The notes under the pieces are model-generated. The model ran no database searches. It had not been told where the DNA came from and was given only the letters and a program-made list of their open reading frames with translations. Source: Pseudomonas sp. MIACH (GTDB taxonomy: Bacteria; Pseudomonadota; Gammaproteobacteria; Pseudomonadales; Pseudomonadaceae). From it: DNA of 64,000 nucleotides. Position numbers and translations under genes: made by a program. Each line of letters opens with the position of its first letter. Positions within the stretch are counted from its first letter, which is position 1. Shown in pieces: positions 34,648 to 43,782 of this stretch. Where the stretch lies: positions 186,001 through 250,000 of the forward strand of contig NZ_LHVO01000053.1 in the NCBI RefSeq assembly GCF_001269925.1, written 5' to 3'.

Positions 34648-36213
34648 ATGACTATATCTGCGTCCATGCCCGTGCTGACGAATTACACCAACAGCCCATC
34701 ACCGGCAACGCCAGAACCCCCCGTCCACATCAAATACAAACGCCCTGATTCCGATGCCCTGACCCCCGCCTCACGACCGACTCCCGAAGTCGCCCTGGGA
34801 CACAAAAGCTACGTAAACAGCGAGGTCCTGTTTCAGGACAAGCACGTAAAAATCTCCCAGGAGGTTGAATTCAGCGCCGCACAAAACGGCGACGCCAACA
34901 CAATATTCAGTCAAATCGTTTTGGAAACCGGCAACCATGCAGACCGGGTGAACATCAGACGTACCTCCGATGGAAAGCTGCTCGCTAACGTCAACGGTAA
35001 GGCCTACACCCTTGAGCTGCTCAATCGCCCCGAGCTGGGCATGGTCCAGCCCCTGTATATCAAGACCCACGGCGGCAACGACAGCGTGGTAGTGGCTCCA
35101 GACGTGACGACCCCCATCAGGATCGACCTGGGAGACGGTGACGACTACGCCCGTGGTGGTGGCGGTACCACCCAAATCAAGGGCGGCGCGGGCGACGACT
35201 TTATCGTGATGGGCAGGGGGCGTGGGGTCGCATCAGGCGGAGAAGGCAATGACACGCTGATCGCGGGCAGTGGCAGCAGTGCGCTTTATGGCGACAATGG
35301 CGACGACCACCTCCAGGCCGTGAAGGGCCCTGCCAACCGAGTGGTGCATATGGACGGGGGGCGCGGTCACGACTTCATGATCGCCAAAAATGGCCACACC
35401 GTGATGCACGGTGGCGGTGGTGACAACCTGATGGTCAGCCATGGCAGCTCGGTCATTTACACCGGCAGGGGTAGTAACAACGTGAGGTCTTACCATGACA
35501 ACACGGTTATCTACGCCAAACCTTCGGATAATGTGATCCGCTCGCTCAACTCACGCAGGTTTGATGTAACGCCCAGTGACGCCGGCAAAACAGCCTATCT
35601 GGTCGAGGGTTCCGCCGAGTTCAGACAGCGGGTCGAAGACGATCTGGAGCTATTGAGAATGTCGCCCATAGGCCAGCAGTCCTTGAAGAAAGAGGACGAA
35701 CTGGCGGCGCGCAACAACGCGCCAGTCACCCTGCGCGAGCTGGACACCCGTGATGACATGACCTACGGCTTCAACACCAAAGCCATTCAACGGTATCTTC
35801 AAGCGGGCGGCGACGTCGAATCACTGACCGGTTCACAGTTGGGTTACATCGTGGAGGGTAAAGCGGGAGAAACGGCTGACCTGGGTACAATCAATTACAA
35901 CCCGATGTATATGTATGACGACAGTTCCCCCCCGATCACCAGCCTCGCTCATGAGAGGGGACACGCATTCGCGGGTGCCACAGGTCAAAATCTAAAGGGA
36001 GAAACTGCAACACCCGACACTCACCAGGAACGCGAACCCAACATAGAGCGGCAGGCGATCGGTCTGCAAACGACAGTCCCCCCGGTTGATTTCGACGGCG
36101 ACCCCAGCACCGCGAAAACCACCACCAATCCACGGGAATTTACCGAGAACGGCCTGAAAGAAGAGATGGGACTTCCGTTGCGCAAGAGGGTCTACACGAC
36201 AAAGCCGGTCTGA
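34648..36213 (+). CDS. RTX-like repeats fused to an M91-type zinc metalloprotease; candidate type III effector
   Basis: A 521-residue protein. Residues 1-40 are Ser/Thr/Pro-rich with no acidic residue in the first 20, a type III leader pattern. About 140-290 holds nonapeptide-like repeats (LGDGDDYARGG, GGAGDDFIVMG, GGEGNDTLIAG, GDNGDDHL, DGGRGHDF). About 340-521 resembles NleD/HopH1/XopG proteases (family M91): zinc motif HERGH at 435-439, preceded by NYNPMYMYDDSSPP and followed by TENGLKEEMGLPLRKRVY. NleD-type effectors cleave host MAP kinases. There is no signal peptide or adjacent type I exporter. A hrp box precedes it. Family is fairly sure; target and export are inferred. Confidence 0.78.
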   Translation: MTISASMPVLTNYTNSPSPATPEPPVHIKYKRPDSDALTPASRPTPEVALGHKSYVNSEVLFQDKHVKISQEVEFSAAQNGDANTIFSQIVLETGNHADRVNIRRTSDGKLLANVNGKAYTLELLNRPELGMVQPLYIKTHGGNDSVVVAPDVTTPIRIDLGDGDDYARGGGGTTQIKGGAGDDFIVMGRGRGVASGGEGNDTLIAGSGSSALYGDNGDDHLQAVKGPANRVVHMDGGRGHDFMIAKNGHTVMHGGGGDNLMVSHGSSVIYTGRGSNNVRSYHDNTVIYAKPSDNVIRSLNSRRFDVTPSDAGKTAYLVEGSAEFRQRVEDDLELLRMSPIGQQSLKKEDELAARNNAPVTLRELDTRDDMTYGFNTKAIQRYLQAGGDVESLTGSQLGYIVEGKAGETADLGTINYNPMYMYDDSSPPITSLAHERGHAFAGATGQNLKGETATPDTHQEREPNIERQAIGLQTTVPPVDFDGDPSTAKTTTNPREFTENGLKEEMGLPLRKRVYTTKPV

Positions 36214-36218
36214 GCCTG

Positions 36219-36617
36219 TTACTTCGGCGGGCGGGACTCAACCCCCAGTTCGTCCCACACTGATTCAGCCAGGTGAAACGTGGCATTCGCCGCCGGAATC
36301 CCGCAATAGATCGCACTCTGCATCAGCACTTCCTTGATCTCGGCACGGGTCACGCCGTTGCTGGCCGCCGCACGCAAATGCAGCTTCAACTCTTCACTGC
36401 GGTTCATGCCGATCAGCATGGCGATGGTGATCAGGCTGCGGGTGTGTCGAGGCAGGCCGGGGCGGGTCCAGATATCACCCCAGGCGTGGCGGGTGATCAT
36501 TTCCTGGAACTCGCTGTTGAACTCGGTCAGGGCATTGAGGCTGCGGTCGACATGGGCATCGCCCAGCACTTCGCGGCGCACTTGCAGGCCGGCGGCATAA
36601 CGTTGTTTCTCGTCCAC
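36219..36617 (-). CDS. pcaC: 4-carboxymuconolactone decarboxylase
   Basis: A 132-residue AhpD-fold enzyme that decarboxylates gamma-carboxymuconolactone to beta-ketoadipate enol-lactone. Family marks are DEKQRYAAGLQVRREVLGDAHVDRS, ITRHAWGDIWTRPGL, MLIGMNRSEELKLHLRAA and EVLMQSAIYCGIPAA. The start is taken as GTG at 36617 with AGGAG upstream and homologous starts in mind. It is the last gene of the pca cluster, separated from pcaD by about 234 bases of REP DNA, so it may partly depend on its own promoter or on read-through. Confidence 0.92.
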   Translation of the reverse strand: MDEKQRYAAGLQVRREVLGDAHVDRSLNALTEFNSEFQEMITRHAWGDIWTRPGLPRHTRSLITIAMLIGMNRSEELKLHLRAAASNGVTRAEIKEVLMQSAIYCGIPAANATFHLAESVWDELGVESRPPK

Positions 36618-36655
36618 AAAAAACTCCTGATTCAATAAAATTTCAACTCGATGAC

Positions 36656-36820
36656 CTGTGGCGAGCGGGCTTCTTGTGGCGAGCGGGCTTGCCCCGCGTT
36701 GGGCTGCGAAGCAGCCCCAATACGGACGCCGAATTATTTCAGACAGACCGTGGCGCCTGATTTGGGGCCGCTTCGCGCCCCAACGCGGGGCAAGCCCGCT
36801 CGCCACAGGAAGCCCGCTTG
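36656..36820. repeat. REPIN (TGTGGCGAGCGGGCTTGCCCCGCG family) with extra partial copies
   Basis: Long inverted arms lie at about 36675-36701 and 36781-36807, with additional truncated copies of the same REP outside each arm (36656-36674 and 36808-36825). It lies between pcaD and pcaC. The spacer is about 79 bases and holds a second small inverted pair (GGGCTGCGAAGCAGCCC). Confidence 0.85.
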
Positions 36821-36851
36821 CCATAACAAGCCAGTTGCCACAACAGCGGCC

Positions 36852-37643
36852 TCAGCGGGCCAGCAGAAATTTGATAACCCGGTCACTGAATGCGGCGCCC
36901 GCCTGTACGTTGGACAGGTGCGCGGCATAGAACTCGGCGTACTCGGCGCCCTGCACATGCTGCTGGATAAAGTGACTGCCGGCCGGTGGGGTAACAGCAT
37001 CTTCAGTGCCGGCAATCACCAGGGTTGGCGCCTTGATCTTCGACACCTGCTGACGGAAATCCGCATCCCGCACGGCGGCGCAGTTGGCCGCGTAACCTGG
37101 GGGCGAGGTCGCGGCAAGCATGTCGGTGATCTGCCTGGCCTGGTGCGGGTTGGCCGCCGCAAAGTCCGCGGTGAACCAGCGCGCAATCGATGCATCGCGC
37201 AAGGCCACCATGGCGGCCGCGCCGTCGCGCAGGACCATCTCGATCCGTGGGTTCCAGATCTCCGGCGTGCCGATTTTGGCGGCGGTGTTGCACAGCACCA
37301 GACGGTGCAGGCGCTCACCGGCGTTAATCCCCAGCCATTGACCGATCAAGCCGCCCATGGACAGCCCGCAAAAATGCGCACGCTGAATATCCAGCGCATC
37401 CAGCAGTGCGATCACGTCGTGACCCAGTTGCTCGATGCTGTAGGGGCCCTCAGTCACCAGGGATTTGCCGTGGCCACGGGTGTCGAAACGCAACACCCGG
37501 AAATGCTCGGTGAAGGCCGGAATCTGGATGTCCCACATATGCAGGTCGGTGCCCAATGAGTTGGACAGCACCAGCACCGGCGCATCCACGGGACCATCGA
37601 GTTGGTAATGCAGTTCGCCCTCGGCGAGTTGTACAAAAGCCAC
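36852..37643 (-). CDS. pcaD: 3-oxoadipate enol-lactonase
   Basis: A 263-residue alpha/beta hydrolase that opens beta-ketoadipate enol-lactone to beta-ketoadipate. Visible are the oxyanion segment LVLSNSLGTDLHMWD, DTRGHGKS, the nucleophile elbow CGLSMGG and the late His in PPAGSHFIQQH. It starts at GTG 37643 behind AAGGAG. It lies ten bases after pcaB. Confidence 0.93.
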   Translation of the reverse strand: MAFVQLAEGELHYQLDGPVDAPVLVLSNSLGTDLHMWDIQIPAFTEHFRVLRFDTRGHGKSLVTEGPYSIEQLGHDVIALLDALDIQRAHFCGLSMGGLIGQWLGINAGERLHRLVLCNTAAKIGTPEIWNPRIEMVLRDGAAAMVALRDASIARWFTADFAAANPHQARQITDMLAATSPPGYAANCAAVRDADFRQQVSKIKAPTLVIAGTEDAVTPPAGSHFIQQHVQGAEYAEFYAAHLSNVQAGAAFSDRVIKFLLAR

Positions 37644-37653
37644 AGCGTTCTCC

Positions 37654-39018
37654 TTAGGCGGTCAATGCAAAGTGTTCGGTGACAGCGCGCGTGACCCAGG
37701 CGGGCGCCTGGCCCAGGTAGTGGGCCGGGTCGAGCAGGCGGTCCAACTCGGTGGTGGACAACTCGGCGGTGACCTGCGGTTCGTCCGCCAGCACAGCGCG
37801 CAAGTGGCGCCCTTCTGCAACGGCACGTTTGCAGGATTGTTCCAGCAAGTGATGCGCAGTTTCCCGGCCCAGGCGCTGGGCCAGCACGATGCTGACCGCC
37901 TCGGCCAGCACCAGCCCTTGGGTCAGGTCGAGGTTGTGCGCCATGCGCCCGGGGTCGACTTCCAACCCTTCGCTCACCAGCAGCGCGTGTTTCAAGGCGC
38001 CGGACACCAGGCGGCAAATCTCCGGCAAGGTTTCCCATTCGGCATGCCACAGGCCCAGGCTGCGCTCGTGCTCCTGGGGCATGGCGCTGAACATCGTCGC
38101 CACCAGGCCGGGCACGCGCGTGGCGGTACTGATCAGCACTGCGGCGCCCACCGGGTTGCGTTTGTGGGGCATGGTCGACGAACCGCCTTTGCCAGGCGCC
38201 GACGGCTCGAAGACTTCGGCCGCTTCGGTTTGCATCAGCAGGCTGATATCGCGGCCCAGTTTGCCGAGGCTGCCGGCGATCAGGCCCAGGACGGAGGCGA
38301 ACTCCACCAGTCGATCGCGTTGGGTATGCCAGGGTTGTTCGGGCAAGCTCAGTTGCAATTCCGCCGCCAGCGCCTCAGCCACTGGCATGGCGTGTTCGCC
38401 GAGTGCCGCCAACGTCCCGGACGCGCCGCCGAATTGCAGTACCAGCAAACGCGGTTTCAGTTCTTGCAAGCGCTGGCGACTGCGCGTCACCGCGCCCAGC
38501 CAACCGGCAATCTTCATCCCCAGGGTGACCGGCGTCGCGTGCTGCAACCAGGTACGCCCGGCCAACGGTGTCGTCGCATAACGCTGGGCCTGGGCGGCCA
38601 ACACGTCGCCCAGACGCGCCAGGTCTGTTTCGATCAAACCCAGCGCCCGCCGCACTTGCAGCACCAGTCCGGTGTCCATCACGTCCTGGCTGGTCGCGCC
38701 CAAGTGCACATAGCGCTCGGCCCCGGCATCCTCACTGGCAATCAACTTGCCCAGCGCCTTCACCAGCGGAATCGCCGAATTCCCTGCCGTGGCAATCGCC
38801 ACGCCGAGGGCATCGACGTCGTACAGCGACGCCAGGCACGCCTGGGCAATCGGCGCCACAGCCGCCTGTGGGATCAACCCGACCTGAGCCTCGGCACGGG
38901 CGAGTGCGGCTTCGAAATCGAGCATGCCCTGCAAGCGTCCCTGGTCGCAGAACACCTCGGCCATGCTGTCAGCAGTGAAGTAAGCGTCGAACAGTTGATT
39001 GCTCGTGCGCAATGTCAT
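37654..39018 (-). CDS. pcaB: 3-carboxy-cis,cis-muconate cycloisomerase
   Basis: A 454-residue member of the fumarase/aspartase superfamily that cyclises beta-carboxymuconate to gamma-carboxymuconolactone. It carries HLGATSQDVMDTGLVLQ, RTWLQHATPVTLG and the signature PGKGGSSTMPHKRNPVGAA with the flexible catalytic serine loop. A good GGGATGAG precedes the ATG. It lies ten bases after pcaT and ten before pcaD, in a tight operon. Confidence 0.93.
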   Translation of the reverse strand: MTLRTSNQLFDAYFTADSMAEVFCDQGRLQGMLDFEAALARAEAQVGLIPQAAVAPIAQACLASLYDVDALGVAIATAGNSAIPLVKALGKLIASEDAGAERYVHLGATSQDVMDTGLVLQVRRALGLIETDLARLGDVLAAQAQRYATTPLAGRTWLQHATPVTLGMKIAGWLGAVTRSRQRLQELKPRLLVLQFGGASGTLAALGEHAMPVAEALAAELQLSLPEQPWHTQRDRLVEFASVLGLIAGSLGKLGRDISLLMQTEAAEVFEPSAPGKGGSSTMPHKRNPVGAAVLISTATRVPGLVATMFSAMPQEHERSLGLWHAEWETLPEICRLVSGALKHALLVSEGLEVDPGRMAHNLDLTQGLVLAEAVSIVLAQRLGRETAHHLLEQSCKRAVAEGRHLRAVLADEPQVTAELSTTELDRLLDPAHYLGQAPAWVTRAVTEHFALTA

Positions 39019-39028
39019 AACTCATCCC

Positions 39029-40324
39029 TTACAAATCGTGATGCAGGTACGCCGCCTGTTTCGGCAGGCGCAAGCTGAACAGGAAGGCCACCGCCATCAT
39101 CGCGGTGACGTACCAATAGAAGGTGTTTTCCATGCCGATGGATTTCAGGCTCAGCGCGACGACTTCCGCCGAACCACCAAACACCGCGTTGGCCACCGCA
39201 TACGCCAGCCCCACGCCCAAAGCGCGCACCTGGGGCGGGAACATCTCCGCTTTGACCAGGCCGCTGATGGAGGTGTAGAAGCTGACAATCGCCAGGGCCA
39301 GGGTGATCAGTACAAACGCCAGGAACGGGCTGGTGACGGTTTTCAAGGTCAGCAGGATCGGCACGGTGAACAGGGTGCCAAGGCCTGCGAACCAGAGCAT
39401 CGAATTACGTCGGCCGATCTTGTCCGCCAACATACCGAAGAGCGGCTGCATGCACATGTAGAGGAACAGTGCGCCGGTCATGATGTAGCTCGACGTCTTG
39501 GCGTGCATGCCCACGGTGTTCACCAGGTACTTTTGCATGTAAGTGGTGAAGGTGTAGAAAATCAGCGAGCCACCGGCGGTGTAGCCGAGCACCGTAACGA
39601 ACGCTTTGCCGTGGTCGCGAAACAGCGCGACGATGCTGCCGGCGTCCTTGTCTTCACGTATTTCCTTGCTGGTGGTTTCCTTGAGGGTACGGCGCAGCAA
39701 CAAGGAGATCACCGCCGCAATCGCACCGATCACGAACGGAATCCGCCAGCCCCAGGCGCGCAATTCTTCTTCGGTGAGCAGCTGTTGCAGGATCACCACC
39801 ACCAGCACGGCCAACAGTTGGCCGCCGATCAGGGTGACGTATTGGAACGAGGCGAAAAACCCACGCTGGCCCTTGAGCGCGACTTCACTCATGTAGGTCG
39901 CGGTGGTGCCATATTCGCCGCCCACCGACAGGCCCTGGAACAGCCGCGCCACCAGCAGCAGGGCCGGGGCCCAGGCGCCGATGTCTTTGTAGGTGGGCAA
40001 AAAGGCGATGACCAGGGAGCCGGCGCACATCATCAGCACCGAGATCATCATCGAGTTCTTACGCCCGTGCTTGTCGGCTACGCGGCCGAACAGCCAGCCA
40101 CCGATGGGGCGCATCAGGAAGCCGGCGGCGAACACGCCAGCCGTGTTGAGCAGTTGGACCGTGGGGTCATCCGACGGGAAAAACGCCGGGGCGAAGTAAA
40201 TGGCGCAGAAGGCATAGACGTAGAAGTCGAACCATTCGACCAGGTTGCCGGAGGAGGCACCGACAATCGCAAAGATCCGTTTGCTGCGCTCTTCTCCGGT
40301 GTAGTGACTGGTGGTTGTTGTCAT
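39029..40324 (-). CDS. pcaT: MFS dicarboxylate transporter (PcaT, MHS family)
   Basis: A 431-residue metabolite:H+ symporter with 12 helices. It shows the MHS-family pattern GNLVEWFDFYVYAF, RPIGGWLFGRVADKHGRK and FQGLSVGGEYGTTATYMSE. PcaT imports beta-ketoadipate and related dicarboxylates in pseudomonads, and its place directly before pcaB supports this. A REPIN and about 190 bases separate it from pcaG, so it may have its own promoter. Confidence 0.88.
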   Translation of the reverse strand: MTTTTSHYTGEERSKRIFAIVGASSGNLVEWFDFYVYAFCAIYFAPAFFPSDDPTVQLLNTAGVFAAGFLMRPIGGWLFGRVADKHGRKNSMMISVLMMCAGSLVIAFLPTYKDIGAWAPALLLVARLFQGLSVGGEYGTTATYMSEVALKGQRGFFASFQYVTLIGGQLLAVLVVVILQQLLTEEELRAWGWRIPFVIGAIAAVISLLLRRTLKETTSKEIREDKDAGSIVALFRDHGKAFVTVLGYTAGGSLIFYTFTTYMQKYLVNTVGMHAKTSSYIMTGALFLYMCMQPLFGMLADKIGRRNSMLWFAGLGTLFTVPILLTLKTVTSPFLAFVLITLALAIVSFYTSISGLVKAEMFPPQVRALGVGLAYAVANAVFGGSAEVVALSLKSIGMENTFYWYVTAMMAVAFLFSLRLPKQAAYLHHDL

Positions 40325-40418
40325 GGTTTTTTCACTCAGTGGGAACGGTTATAGCCTAGACATACTTTGCAACAACCATGTTCCGCAAGCAGACTTTTGC
40401 GTAGGCAGTGCCTGAACC

Positions 40419-40500
40419 GGCCCCATCGGGGGCAAGCCCCCTCCCCCATTTTGACCGCGCCGCCTATCAAATGTGGGAGGGGGCTTGCCCCGAAGGGGCC
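40419..40500. repeat. REPIN between pcaT and pcaG
   Basis: Inverted arms (CCATCGGGGGCAAGCCCCCT and GTGGGAGGGGGCTTGCCCCG) at about 40423-40446 and 40474-40498. It belongs to the same family as the repeats at 20602 and 56471. It interrupts the pca operon in a 188-base gap. Confidence 0.83.
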
Positions 40501-40512
40501 CTGACAAGCGAC

Positions 40513-41079
40513 TCAATAATCGAAGAACACCGTCTCTTTATCTGTCCCCTGCAAAATCACATTCCACTGGTGCACCCCAGCCGCATCCGGCTTGGCAATC
40601 AAAGTGCTACGCCGCTCGGCAGGCACACAGGCCAGCAGCGGGTCATCCCCATTCAACGCCTCGCCGTCAAAATAAATCCGCGTCAGCAGGTGCTTCACCA
40701 AGCCACGGGCAAACACCAAAACCACCAAATGCGGCGCCTGGGTCGTGCCTTGCAGGCCCGGCACGCTGCCCGGCTTGATCGTGGTAAAGCGGAAGCGCCC
40801 TTCGGCATCCACCGGCACCCGGCCAAAGCCTTCGAAGTTCGGGTCCACCGCCTTGTCCTGTTCATCTTCAGGGTGGTCGTACTTGCCGGCGGCATTGGCC
40901 TGCCAGACTTCAAGCATGGCGTCGTTGACAACATCACCGTTGCCGTCCACCACTTGCCCGCTGATCGCCACGCGCTCACCGAGGGTGGCGGCGACGGTCA
41001 AATCTTCGCGGTTCAGCCAGGTCAGGCCGATGTGGTAGTACGGCCCGACGGTGTGGGACGTGGTCGCGTTAAGTGTCAT
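40513..41079 (-). CDS. pcaG: Protocatechuate 3,4-dioxygenase alpha subunit
   Basis: A 188-residue intradiol dioxygenase alpha chain: TTSHTVGPYYHIGLTW near the start, VDGNGDVVNDAMLEVWQANAAGKY, then GRFRFTTIKPGSVPG and APHLVVLVFARGL. It lacks the iron ligands found in the beta chain, as expected. The ATG at 41079 lies one base after the pcaH stop. With PcaH it opens the ring of protocatechuate to beta-carboxymuconate. Confidence 0.93.
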   Translation of the reverse strand: MTLNATTSHTVGPYYHIGLTWLNREDLTVAATLGERVAISGQVVDGNGDVVNDAMLEVWQANAAGKYDHPEDEQDKAVDPNFEGFGRVPVDAEGRFRFTTIKPGSVPGLQGTTQAPHLVVLVFARGLVKHLLTRIYFDGEALNGDDPLLACVPAERRSTLIAKPDAAGVHQWNVILQGTDKETVFFDY

Positions 41080-41080
41080 C

Positions 41081-41785
41081 TCATTTCTCCATCGGCGTGG
41101 CGTCGCGGCCGCGCAGGACGATGTCCCAGCGGTAGCCGAGGGCATAGGAAGGAATGGTTTTTTCCAGGTCGAAACGGGCGATCAGGCGTTCCTTGGCGCT
41201 GGTATCCGGTACGCAGTTGTAGATCGGGTCGTATTCCAGCAGCGGGTCGCCGGGGAAATACATCTGCGTCACCAGGCGCGTCAGCACGCTCGGGCCGAAC
41301 AGCGAAAAGTGGATATGCGCCGGGCGCCACGCGTTGTGGTGGTTGCCCCACGGGTAGGCACCGGGCTTGATGGTCTGGAACTGGTACCAGCCATCGGCGT
41401 CGGTGACGGTGCGCCCGGTGCCGGTGAAGTTCGGGTCCAGCGGCGCATCGTGCAGGTCGCGCTTGTGGTTGTAGCGACCGGCGGCGTTGGCCTGCCAGAT
41501 CTCCACGAGAATGCCCGGCACCGGCAGGCCGTTTTCATCCAGCACGCGGCCGTGAATGATGATGCGCTCGCCTTGCGGCTCACCGTCGTGTTGGGCGGTG
41601 AGGTCATTATCCTTCTCGCTGACTCGCTCGGCGCCGATGGTCGGGCCGGTGATTTCCGACAAGGAATGGGGCAGGAACACCAGCGGCTTGGACGGCGAAC
41701 GCAGGTTCGTCGACTGGTAGGCCGGGTGCAGGTAATCAGGTTGAGTACCCGCTTGCGGGCGCCGGTAACCGGGCTTGTCACTCAT
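41081..41785 (-). CDS. pcaH: Protocatechuate 3,4-dioxygenase beta subunit
   Basis: A 234-residue catalytic chain with the ferric site: tyrosine ligands in the VEIWQANAAGRYNHKRD and PGAYPWGN regions, and HIH in RPAHIHFSLFG. Length matches other PcaH proteins (about 235-239). The ATG is behind GAGGAC. In P. putida and P. aeruginosa pcaHG lies apart from the rest of the pathway; here it sits between pcaF and pcaG-pcaT, in the same direction. Confidence 0.94.
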   Translation of the reverse strand: MSDKPGYRRPQAGTQPDYLHPAYQSTNLRSPSKPLVFLPHSLSEITGPTIGAERVSEKDNDLTAQHDGEPQGERIIIHGRVLDENGLPVPGILVEIWQANAAGRYNHKRDLHDAPLDPNFTGTGRTVTDADGWYQFQTIKPGAYPWGNHHNAWRPAHIHFSLFGPSVLTRLVTQMYFPGDPLLEYDPIYNCVPDTSAKERLIARFDLEKTIPSYALGYRWDIVLRGRDATPMEK

Positions 41786-41803
41786 GGAGCAGTCCTCTTC
41801 TTA

Positions 41804-43003
41804 TTAGATGCGTTCAATCGCCAGGGCCAGGCCTTGGCCGACGCCCACGCACATGGTCGCCAGGCCTTTACGGCCGCCGGTTTTTTCCAACTGATGCAGG
41901 GCTGTCAGTACCAGACGCGCGCCGCTCATGCCCAACGGGTGGCCGAGCGCGATGGCGCCGCCGTTCGGGTTCACTTGAGGTGCGTCGTCGGCGATGCCCA
42001 GTTCACGCAGCACCGCCAGGCCTTGGCTGGCGAAGGCTTCGTTGAGTTCGATCACATCGAAGTCAGTCACGGCCAGGCCCAGGCGTTCCACCAGCTTGCG
42101 CACCGCCGGTACCGGGCCGATGCCCATCACCCGTGGCGCGACACCGGCGCTGGCCATGCCCAATACGCGGGCGCGGGCAGTCAGGCCGTGTTTTTTCACC
42201 GCTTCGGCAGACGCCAGGATCAGCGCGGCCGCGCCGTCATTCACACCTGAGGCATTGCCGGCGGTGACGGTTTTGTCCGGGCCGTTGACCGGCTTGAGTT
42301 TGGCCAGGGCTTCGAGGGTGGTGTCCCTTGGGTGCTCATCGTGCTCCACCACGGTTTCGCCTTTTTTATGGGCGACCCGTACCGGTACGATTTCTTCAGC
42401 GAAGAACCCGGCAGCCTGGGCGGCGGCGGTGCGTTGCTGGCTGCGCAGGGCAAAGGCGTCCTGGTCAGCGCGTGAAACCTGGTAGTCGTCGGCGACGTTA
42501 TCGGCGGTCTGTGGCATGGCGTCCACGCCGTACTGGGCCTTCATCAACGGATTGATAAAACGCCAGCCGATGGTGGTGTCTTCCAGCTTCATGTTTCGCG
42601 AAAACGCCGCATCCGCCTTGCCCATCACGAACGGGGCACGAGACATCGACTCGACGCCACCGGCAATCGCCAGCTCCATTTCGCCGCTGGCGATAGCGCG
42701 AAAGGCGGTGCCGATCGCATCCATGCCCGAGGCGCACAGGCGGTTGAGGGTGACGCCAGGAATGCTTTCCGGCAGACCCGCCAGCAACAGCGCCATGCGG
42801 GCGACGTTGCGGTTGTCTTCACCGGCCTGGTTGGCGCAGCCGAGGAACACCTCGTCGACGGCACTCCAGTCTACCGACGGGTTGCGTTCGATCAGCGCCT
42901 TGATCGGCAAGGCCGCCAGGTCATCGGCGCGCACGGTGGACAGGCCACCGCCAAAGCGGCCGATGGGGGTGCGAATGGCATCGCAGATAAATACCTCGCG
43001 CAT
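41804..43003 (-). CDS. pcaF: Beta-ketoadipyl-CoA thiolase
   Basis: A 399-residue thiolase that splits beta-ketoadipyl-CoA into succinyl-CoA and acetyl-CoA. The acyl-carrying Cys is in NRLCASGMDAIG. The base and second Cys are in NPNGGAIALGHPLGMSGAR and TMCVGVGQG. It begins REVFICDAIRTPIGRFGG, typical for PcaF. Its ATG overlaps the pcaJ stop by one base. Confidence 0.94.
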   Translation of the reverse strand: MREVFICDAIRTPIGRFGGGLSTVRADDLAALPIKALIERNPSVDWSAVDEVFLGCANQAGEDNRNVARMALLLAGLPESIPGVTLNRLCASGMDAIGTAFRAIASGEMELAIAGGVESMSRAPFVMGKADAAFSRNMKLEDTTIGWRFINPLMKAQYGVDAMPQTADNVADDYQVSRADQDAFALRSQQRTAAAQAAGFFAEEIVPVRVAHKKGETVVEHDEHPRDTTLEALAKLKPVNGPDKTVTAGNASGVNDGAAALILASAEAVKKHGLTARARVLGMASAGVAPRVMGIGPVPAVRKLVERLGLAVTDFDVIELNEAFASQGLAVLRELGIADDAPQVNPNGGAIALGHPLGMSGARLVLTALHQLEKTGGRKGLATMCVGVGQGLALAIERI

Positions 43004-43782
43004 CAGGCTTCTCCCGGTGCTTGGCCGTGGGCGGCGGCCGTGCGCGCTTCGAGGTCACGCAAGGCGGTCAACTCGACCTCCGTCGGTTCGGCGGTGGTGC
43101 TGACCTGGTCGGCAAAGCGAATCGCCCAACCGGTGGCAGCCACGACTTGTTCGCGAGTCACGCCAGGGTGCAGGGCGGTGACCACGAATTCATGGGTGCC
43201 CTCTTCCGGCTCCATGATGCACAGGTCGGTAATAATTCCGACAGGACCGGCACCCGGCAGACCCAGGCGTTTGCGCGAATCGCCACCTTCGCCGTGGCCG
43301 ACCGAGGTGATGAAGTCCAGTTTGTCGACAAACGAACGGGACGACTGCTTGAGGATGATCAGCACGCTCTTGGCCGAGCCGGCGATTTCCGGCGCGCCAC
43401 CGGCACCGGGCAGGCGTACCTTGGGCTGGTGATAATCACCGACCACGGTGGTGTTGATGTTGCCGAAGCGGTCGACCTGGGCGGCGCCGAGGAAACCCAC
43501 GTCGATACGCCCGCCCTGCAGCCAGTAGCGAAAGATCTCACCGGTCGGCACCACGGTGTCGGCGGTTTCCGCCAGCTCGCCATCACCAATCGACAGCGGC
43601 AACACGTTGGGCTTGGCGCCAATCGGGCCGGACTCGTAGATCAACACCACATCCGGCGACGAAGTCAGACGCGCCAGGTTGGCGGCCTTGGACGGCAGGC
43701 CAATGCCCACAAAGCAGACGGAGCCGTTCTTGAGGCGGCGCGCAGCGGCGACGGTCATCATTTCATTGGTCGAGTAAGCCAT
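43003..43782 (-). CDS. pcaJ: 3-oxoadipate CoA-transferase subunit B
   Basis: A 259-residue family I CoA-transferase beta chain. The catalytic glutamate lies in LIYESGPIGA (about residue 50). It moves CoA from succinyl-CoA to beta-ketoadipate together with PcaI. It is longer than the P. putida PcaJ (about 213) and closer to the CatJ/P. aeruginosa type. The ATG at 43782 has AGGAGG upstream and overlaps the pcaI stop (TGATG). Confidence 0.9.
   Translation of the reverse strand: MAYSTNEMMTVAAARRLKNGSVCFVGIGLPSKAANLARLTSSPDVVLIYESGPIGAKPNVLPLSIGDGELAETADTVVPTGEIFRYWLQGGRIDVGFLGAAQVDRFGNINTTVVGDYHQPKVRLPGAGGAPEIAGSAKSVLIILKQSSRSFVDKLDFITSVGHGEGGDSRKRLGLPGAGPVGIITDLCIMEPEEGTHEFVVTALHPGVTREQVVAATGWAIRFADQVSTTAEPTEVELTALRDLEARTAAAHGQAPGEA

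Noticed and set aside
35068..35520. RTX repeats as evidence for a type I secreted hemolysin
   Set aside because: There is no C-terminal type I signal region and no HlyB/HlyD/TolC-type exporter nearby; the promoter and protease domain point elsewhere.
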